From Paracoccaceae bacterium (GTDB lineage: Bacteria; Pseudomonadota; Alphaproteobacteria; Rhodobacterales; Rhodobacteraceae), in contig CACPBQ010000004.1 of NCBI GenBank assembly GCA_902632125.1, positions 37,261 through 101,260 of the forward strand: DNA of 64,000 bases, written 5' to 3'. Numbering within the stretch: position 1 is the first letter of the stretch; each line of letters starts with the position of its first letter. The notes beneath the pieces were generated by a model that searched no databases, was not told where the DNA came from, and was given only the letters and a program-made list of their open reading frames with translations. A program made the translations under genes and the position numbers. Shown in pieces: positions 59,570-64,000 of this stretch.

Positions 59570-61616
59570 GAAAATCGTCATTGGGGTAGATGTTGGGGGA
59601 ACATTTACCGATATATTAGCCTTTGAAGAAAAATCAGGGCGTGTGTCTGTTGCCAAAACTCCTTCTACAAAAAAAGACCAATCTAAAGGTTTCTTAGAAG
59701 GCATACTTAAAACTACAAATGATTTATCATTAGTTTCTACTATTATTCATGGGACCACAGTAGCGACTAATGCCCTTTTAGAGAGAAAGGGTGCAAAAAC
59801 TGGGATTATTACTACTTTAGGTTTTCGTGATGTTTTGGAAATGCGTCGCCGCGATCGCCCAAAAACTTGGGGGCTTTGGGGCACATTTACCCCAGTGGTT
59901 GAAAGAAAAAATAGATTAGAGGTTAGTGAGAGAACTTTAGCAGATGGAACTATTAGAAGTCCAATTAATGAAAAGGAAGTTGAAAATTGTGCAAAAACTT
60001 TACTTGAAAATGGGTGTTCTGCTGTATGTTTATTTTTCATAAATGGTTATGCTAATCCAGAGAATGAAAGACGAGCAGCAAAAGTTCTTCGATCGGTTTG
60101 GCCCAATAAGCATGTAAGTGTAGCAACTGAAATCTTACCCGAAATTAGAGAGTTTGAGCGTTGCTCTACTGCAACCCTGAACGCATATTTGCAACCACCT
60201 GTGGCTAATTATCTTGGGCGGTTAGAAACGAGAATTTCTGTAGAGAGAAAGAAGTCTGAAATTTTAATCGTGCAATCTAATGGTGGTGTGATGTCCGTTG
60301 AAACAGCAAAATCTCTTCCCATTAGAACGGCTCTTTCTGGACCAGCAGCAGGTGTTGTTGCCGCACGTCAAATTGCTAAGGCTGCGGGATTTGAAAATAT
60401 CATAACAGGCGACATGGGCGGAACATCTTTTGATATTTCCTTGATAGCTAACAATCAAAATATGCTTACGTCACAGGCCAATATTGACTTTGGAATGACC
60501 ATAAGAACACCTATGATCGAAATGACCACTATAGGAGCAGGTGGTGGATCTATAGCTCATATAGACTTAACAGGACTTCTTGAAATTGGCCCCGAATCTG
60601 CTGGCTCAGATCCTGGTCCAGCATGCTATGGATTTGGAAACGATCGACCTACTGTTACCGATGCCAATTTAGTATTGGGAAGAATTGATGCAAGTAATCC
60701 AATTGGCGGAAAACAAAAATCACTGGACTATGATGCAGCAACTCGGGCCGTCGATAATCATATCGCAAAAAAACTGAACCTGTCTATTCATGACGCAGCC
60801 GAAGCAATAATTAAAGTTGCGAATGCAAAAATGAGTGGTGCTATCAGATTAATCTCAATAGAGCGTGGATATGATCCTAAGAAATTTGCCTTAATGCCTT
60901 TCGGAGGTGGAGGAGCTTTGCATGCTGGCGCTCTTATGAAGGATATTGGCCTATCCGCTTCTATAGTGCCGCGTTATCCTGGAGTAAATTCGGCTCTTGG
61001 ATGCATTATGTCCGATCTGCGTCACGATGAGGTTAGGACATTAAACATTTCGTTGGAAGAATTGGATTGTAAAAATCTGGCAAAAAATATTGAAGAAATT
61101 ACAGTTGAGTCGAAAAAGGTTATTGATAGGTCTAAAGCACCTTTAATTAAAAAAGAGCGAATTATTGAACTGGATATGTTGTATTTAGGGCAAACACATT
61201 CAGTTTCAGTATCTGTTTCCGACGACTTAAAAAAATTAACAAGGCAGAATATAGAAAAGGCCTTTTTAAAAAGCTACACCCGCGCCTACAGCAGACCACT
61301 TGAAGGAATAAGTATCAGGATTTTAAATCTAAGGGTATCCATGATTGGCGTTCGGCCAGACATAGATCTATTTGTTTTTTCTAAAGGCGAACGGGCAGAA
61401 GAAACTAGTGATTGTGTAATCTCAAAACAGAAAATTTATTCGAACGGAGCCTGGCATGAGGCAAAAATTTTTGATCGGTTACTTTTGCCTGGTGGCTCCA
61501 TAATTGCTGGTCCTGCTTTGCTTACACAACCTGATGCAACAATTTTTATTGAACCCAAAATGAATGCAAAAGTAGATAGCTACGGTAATATAATCTTGAG
61601 CGAGGAGATGTTTTAA
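59562..61616 (+). CDS. Hydantoinase A/oxoprolinase-type ATPase subunit
   Basis: A 684-residue HyuA-family protein with the ASKHA-type nucleotide fold: GVDVGGTFTDILAF near residue 7, IIHGTTVATNALLERKGAKTG, and GDMGGTSFDISLI near 284. It supplies ATP hydrolysis to the HyuB subunit. The substrate is not defined by sequence; HyuAB complexes act on hydantoins, N-methylhydantoin, 5-oxoproline and related rings, and some carboxylate acetone or acetophenone. Gene order (B then A) is reversed relative to many operons but common in this superfamily. Confidence 0.9.
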   Translation: MTEKIVIGVDVGGTFTDILAFEEKSGRVSVAKTPSTKKDQSKGFLEGILKTTNDLSLVSTIIHGTTVATNALLERKGAKTGIITTLGFRDVLEMRRRDRPKTWGLWGTFTPVVERKNRLEVSERTLADGTIRSPINEKEVENCAKTLLENGCSAVCLFFINGYANPENERRAAKVLRSVWPNKHVSVATEILPEIREFERCSTATLNAYLQPPVANYLGRLETRISVERKKSEILIVQSNGGVMSVETAKSLPIRTALSGPAAGVVAARQIAKAAGFENIITGDMGGTSFDISLIANNQNMLTSQANIDFGMTIRTPMIEMTTIGAGGGSIAHIDLTGLLEIGPESAGSDPGPACYGFGNDRPTVTDANLVLGRIDASNPIGGKQKSLDYDAATRAVDNHIAKKLNLSIHDAAEAIIKVANAKMSGAIRLISIERGYDPKKFALMPFGGGGALHAGALMKDIGLSASIVPRYPGVNSALGCIMSDLRHDEVRTLNISLEELDCKNLAKNIEEITVESKKVIDRSKAPLIKKERIIELDMLYLGQTHSVSVSVSDDLKKLTRQNIEKAFLKSYTRAYSRPLEGISIRILNLRVSMIGVRPDIDLFVFSKGERAEETSDCVISKQKIYSNGAWHEAKIFDRLLLPGGSIIAGPALLTQPDATIFIEPKMNAKVDSYGNIILSEEMF

Positions 61617-61617
61617 A

Positions 61618-62223
61618 TTGTCATTTGATCCAAAAACGGCGGCCGTTTTAATTGTAGATTTGCAAAATGATTTTCTCGACCCAAAAGGTGCCTATGGAAG
61701 AGCAGGGCAAACCAGCTCAGAAATTGCCGCTTTGCCATCTCGTATTTTGCCCCTTTTAAAAGCCATTAGACAGGCAGGAGGATGGGTTGTTTCAACACAA
61801 TTTACACTTGTACCGGGCAAAGGCGGTGAACCATTCATATCAAACCACCTTAAGAAACTACGGCCTTTCTTGGGAAAAGGTGACTTTTCGCCAGCTTCAT
61901 GGGGAAATTCACTTGTAGACAACCTGAAGCCTGCAGACATAACTGTAGAGAAAATTGCATATTCGGCGTTTTACCAAACACGAATGGAATATTCACTATC
62001 AAAAGCTGGTATTAAAACATTATTTGTATGTGGCATTGTAACAAATGGTGGCGTGGCATCAACGGTTCGCGATGCGCATGTCAGGGACTTTAATACTATA
62101 ACCTTGGAAGACGGATGCGCAGCATTTTCAAAAGATACTCATAATCTAGCAATCCAATCACTTAAAACAGTAGGAGAGGTAATGAAAATAGCTGATGCTA
62201 TTTCTCTAGTAAACGGACATTAA
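61618..62223 (+). CDS. Isochorismatase-fold hydrolase lacking the nucleophilic Cys
   Basis: A 201-residue isochorismatase-like protein. The catalytic Asp14 (IVDLQNDF) and Lys112 (VEKIAYSAF) are present, but the usual nucleophile is Gly145 (CGIVTNGGVAST instead of GxxTxxCV). True isochorismatases such as EntB and PhzD also have Gly here, whereas amidases (nicotinamidase, N-carbamoylsarcosine amidase) need Cys. So a cysteine-amidase role should not be assumed. The TTG at 61618 lies one base after the HyuA stop, with GGAG ten bases upstream. Confidence 0.82.
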   Translation: MSFDPKTAAVLIVDLQNDFLDPKGAYGRAGQTSSEIAALPSRILPLLKAIRQAGGWVVSTQFTLVPGKGGEPFISNHLKKLRPFLGKGDFSPASWGNSLVDNLKPADITVEKIAYSAFYQTRMEYSLSKAGIKTLFVCGIVTNGGVASTVRDAHVRDFNTITLEDGCAAFSKDTHNLAIQSLKTVGEVMKIADAISLVNGH

Positions 62224-62225
62224 TT

Positions 62226-63623
62226 TTGGCTGACGTAATTATAAATGACAATTTTTCTGGAGACACAGAAATTGATTGCTTAATCATTGGCGGTGGGGCT
62301 GCAGGCCTAACTGCCGCTTTGGCAGCTTCGGAGAGTGGTGCTGCAGTTTTAGTAGCTGAACGCGAAAACCGACTTTCTGGATCTACAGCTTTATCATCGG
62401 GATTAATCCCAGCTGCGGAAACGAATGCTCAAAAAAGACAAGATATAGGCGACTCGAAAAAAACTTTCTTTGCAGACATAATGGAAAAAAATTGTAACTC
62501 TGCTGACCCTAATCATGTTAAACTTTGCGTTGAAAATATAACTCTTGCGCTCGATTGGCTGGAGGCAGAGCATGGAATTCCATTTCATGTTTTAGATGAC
62601 TTTCTTTATCCAAATCACACTAATTTTCGAATGCATGCTGTGCCAGAAGTGACTGGCGAAGCATTGATTAATTATTTGGAAAGAGCTGTTGCAGAACTCG
62701 ATATTTATATCAGTTGCAATCTCAAGATAGCAAATCTGGTCAAATCAAATAATGGAAGAATTTTGGGTGCAATTGGAGAGCGGCCGGACGGTTCAATTGA
62801 AGCAATATCATCAAAAAAAATTATCTTGGCTTGTAACGGGTATGGCGGAAATTCTGCATTAATAGCGGAAAATATTCCTGAAATGCAAAATGCTATTTAT
62901 TTTGGGCATGCTGGAAACCAAGGTGAAGCAGTAATTTGGGGTCGACAACTTGATGCCAAAATCGATCATCTATCAGGTTATCAGGGACATGGATCCGTGG
63001 CGCATCCACATGGTATATTAGTTACCTGGGCACTGATGATGGAAGGCGGTATTCAAGTAAATACAAACGGCGAAAGATTTTCAAATGAGCACAAAGGCTA
63101 CTCTGAGCAAGCCGTAAAAGTTCTTTCACAACCAGAAAAGATAGCTTTTAATATTTTTGATGAAAGGCTATGTACACTTGGTCGAAAATTTGAAGATTTT
63201 CGTAAAGCAGAAAAAGCCAATGCTATTATCTCTGCGGATACTATCGAAGATCTGGCAAGTAAGCTTAATATAAGCATCGGACCTTTATGTAAAACTATGC
63301 TGGAAATTGATGCTCTTGCCGAACAGAACAAAGTAGACACATTTGGACGCAATTTTAACTCTAAAAACCGTCTGAAGCCACCCTACTATGCGGTCAAGGT
63401 TACGGGGGCCTTATTTCATACGCAAGGAGGCCTTTTAATAGATAGTCAAGCGAGGGTTATTCAAAAAAATGGTTCATTTATTCAAGGGCTTTATGCTTGT
63501 GGTGGTGCAGCTTGTGGTGTCTCGGGACCAGACGTTGCAGGTTACCTCTCAGGCAATGGGTTATTGACAGCCATAAGCCTAGGGTATGTTGCGGGAAAAT
63601 CTATCAAAGCAATTGAATTATAA
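62226..63623 (+). CDS. FAD-dependent flavoprotein dehydrogenase (fumarate reductase/KstD-like)
   Basis: A 465-residue flavoprotein with N-terminal GGGAAGLTAALAA dinucleotide-binding motif (about 22-34), a C-terminal FAD segment GLYACGGAACGVSGPDVAGYLSGNGLL, and HTQGG (about 399-403). The Arg of the fumarate-reductase motif (ANRLGGN) is absent at the matching place, so classical fumarate reduction is unlikely. Likely oxidises or desaturates a ring or carboxylate. It starts at a TTG two bases after the previous stop. Last gene of the operon. Confidence 0.8.
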   Translation: MADVIINDNFSGDTEIDCLIIGGGAAGLTAALAASESGAAVLVAERENRLSGSTALSSGLIPAAETNAQKRQDIGDSKKTFFADIMEKNCNSADPNHVKLCVENITLALDWLEAEHGIPFHVLDDFLYPNHTNFRMHAVPEVTGEALINYLERAVAELDIYISCNLKIANLVKSNNGRILGAIGERPDGSIEAISSKKIILACNGYGGNSALIAENIPEMQNAIYFGHAGNQGEAVIWGRQLDAKIDHLSGYQGHGSVAHPHGILVTWALMMEGGIQVNTNGERFSNEHKGYSEQAVKVLSQPEKIAFNIFDERLCTLGRKFEDFRKAEKANAIISADTIEDLASKLNISIGPLCKTMLEIDALAEQNKVDTFGRNFNSKNRLKPPYYAVKVTGALFHTQGGLLIDSQARVIQKNGSFIQGLYACGGAACGVSGPDVAGYLSGNGLLTAISLGYVAGKSIKAIEL

Positions 63624-63725
63624 ATTTCATTATTATAAGACACATTTAATTTAAGTTGGCCTTTTTGAATCAACTCTCTTACAAGGCGACCAATCCTACC
63701 CATAGCTAATTTGGAAATAAAAAAT

Positions 63726-64000
63726 ATGGCAGAAACAACTAACCCCGACATATTGTATACAATTGTAGACGAAGCTCCAGAGTTAGCAAGTGCTTCACTA
63801 CTGCCTGTTATACGGTTTTTCTCAAAAGCAGCCGAAATTAATGTCGGAACAAAAGATATATCACTTGCAGGCAGAATAATCTCTGCTTTTCCAGAATACC
63901 TCACAGAAAAACAGCAACAACCTGATGACCTAGCTAATCTTGGAAAGATTGTTAAAACTAAAACTGCCAATGTAATAAAGCTGCCAAATATATCAGCTTC
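63726..64000 (+). CDS. icd: Monomeric NADP-dependent isocitrate dehydrogenase, 3' end missing
   Basis: The first 91 residues are visible (ATG at 63726; the window ends inside the gene). The N-terminus matches the monomeric type, with [41 protein letters not shown] and [14 protein letters not shown]. The full protein should be about 740 residues. It oxidises isocitrate to 2-oxoglutarate and NADPH. It follows the flavoprotein by about 100 bp of AT-rich sequence, so it probably has its own promoter and is not part of the catabolic operon. Confidence 0.92.
   Translation, partial: MAETTNPDILYTIVDEAPELASASLLPVIRFFSKAAEINVGTKDISLAGRIISAFPEYLTEKQQQPDDLANLGKIVKTKTANVIKLPNISA

Noticed and set aside
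63542..63970. Minus-strand 142-residue open frame
   Set aside because: It overlaps the + strand start of monomeric isocitrate dehydrogenase, whose family motifs are unmistakable, and the end of the flavoprotein gene.
1..64000. tRNA/rRNA genes, CRISPR arrays, IS elements or prophage
   Set aside because: I saw no spaced direct repeats, no transposase or integrase motifs and no recognisable tRNA or rRNA sequence. A dedicated RNA search would be needed to be certain.

Overview
The window is a gene-dense, AT-rich stretch of a bacterial chromosome. It carries Gram-negative envelope systems (a type II secretion operon, Tat and lipoprotein signals, periplasmic-binding-protein transporters), a cytochrome-type urate hydroxylase (PuuD), an XdhABC xanthine dehydrogenase and a monomeric NADP-isocitrate dehydrogenase. 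With frequent TTG and GTG starts and tight head-to-tail operons, this suggests a low-GC marine alphaproteobacterium, perhaps Roseobacter-like. That placement is inference; no rRNA or tRNA gene is present to anchor it. I saw no IS element, prophage, integrase or CRISPR array.

Layout. 1-4107 (+): the 3' part of a core MetE-like methyltransferase, two TIM-barrel sugar isomerase-like genes, a GFA-family zinc protein and an MFS transporter. 4109-5937 (-): an HDAC-superfamily deacetylase and a YczE-like membrane protein. 6130-6759 (+): an aquaporin-family channel with an unusual second NPA box. 6983-9507 (-): a 39-residue lipoprotein followed by an unrecognised 797-residue exported protein. 9673-10233 (+): a lipoprotein. 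10230-19310 (-): a type II secretion operon, gspC-D-E-F-G-H-I-J-K-L-M plus a prepilin peptidase.

19445-31835 (-) with divergent 31964-35591 (+): a nucleoside and pentose salvage island. It holds a BMP-type nucleoside ABC transporter, an MTA/SAH-deaminase-like amidohydrolase, a PNP-family phosphorylase that lacks the 5'-OH-binding His, MtnK, MtnA, a class II aldolase/short-chain dehydrogenase fusion and a ribose-type ABC transporter. I infer uptake and breakdown of 5'-methylthio- or 5'-deoxy-nucleosides and pentoses to dihydroxyacetone phosphate plus a small aldehyde, with hypoxanthine passed to the purine pathway downstream.

35691-42233: an NTF2-like protein, a racemase-family protein with one catalytic Cys replaced, an SDR, and a Liv-type five-gene ABC transporter. 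42370-54600: a MmgE/PrpD protein and a complete set of enzymes for purine ring degradation (8-oxoguanine deaminase, XdhABC, PuuD, UraH, UraD, PuuE, allantoicase, ureidoglycolate lyase), giving glyoxylate and urea. 54597-55154 (-): a tautomerase/SnoaL fusion. 55259-63623 (+): an unassigned seven-gene catabolic operon (aconitase-like large and small subunits, isocitrate-lyase-like enzyme, HyuB/HyuA ATP-dependent hydantoinase-like pair, isochorismatase-fold protein without its nucleophilic Cys, flavoprotein). 63726-end (+): the 5' end of monomeric isocitrate dehydrogenase.

The best candidates for something undescribed are the methylthio/deoxy-pentose island with its twin palindromic operators, the seven-gene aconitase/lyase/hydantoinase operon, and the secretion operon with its neighbouring exported protein and micro-lipoprotein.
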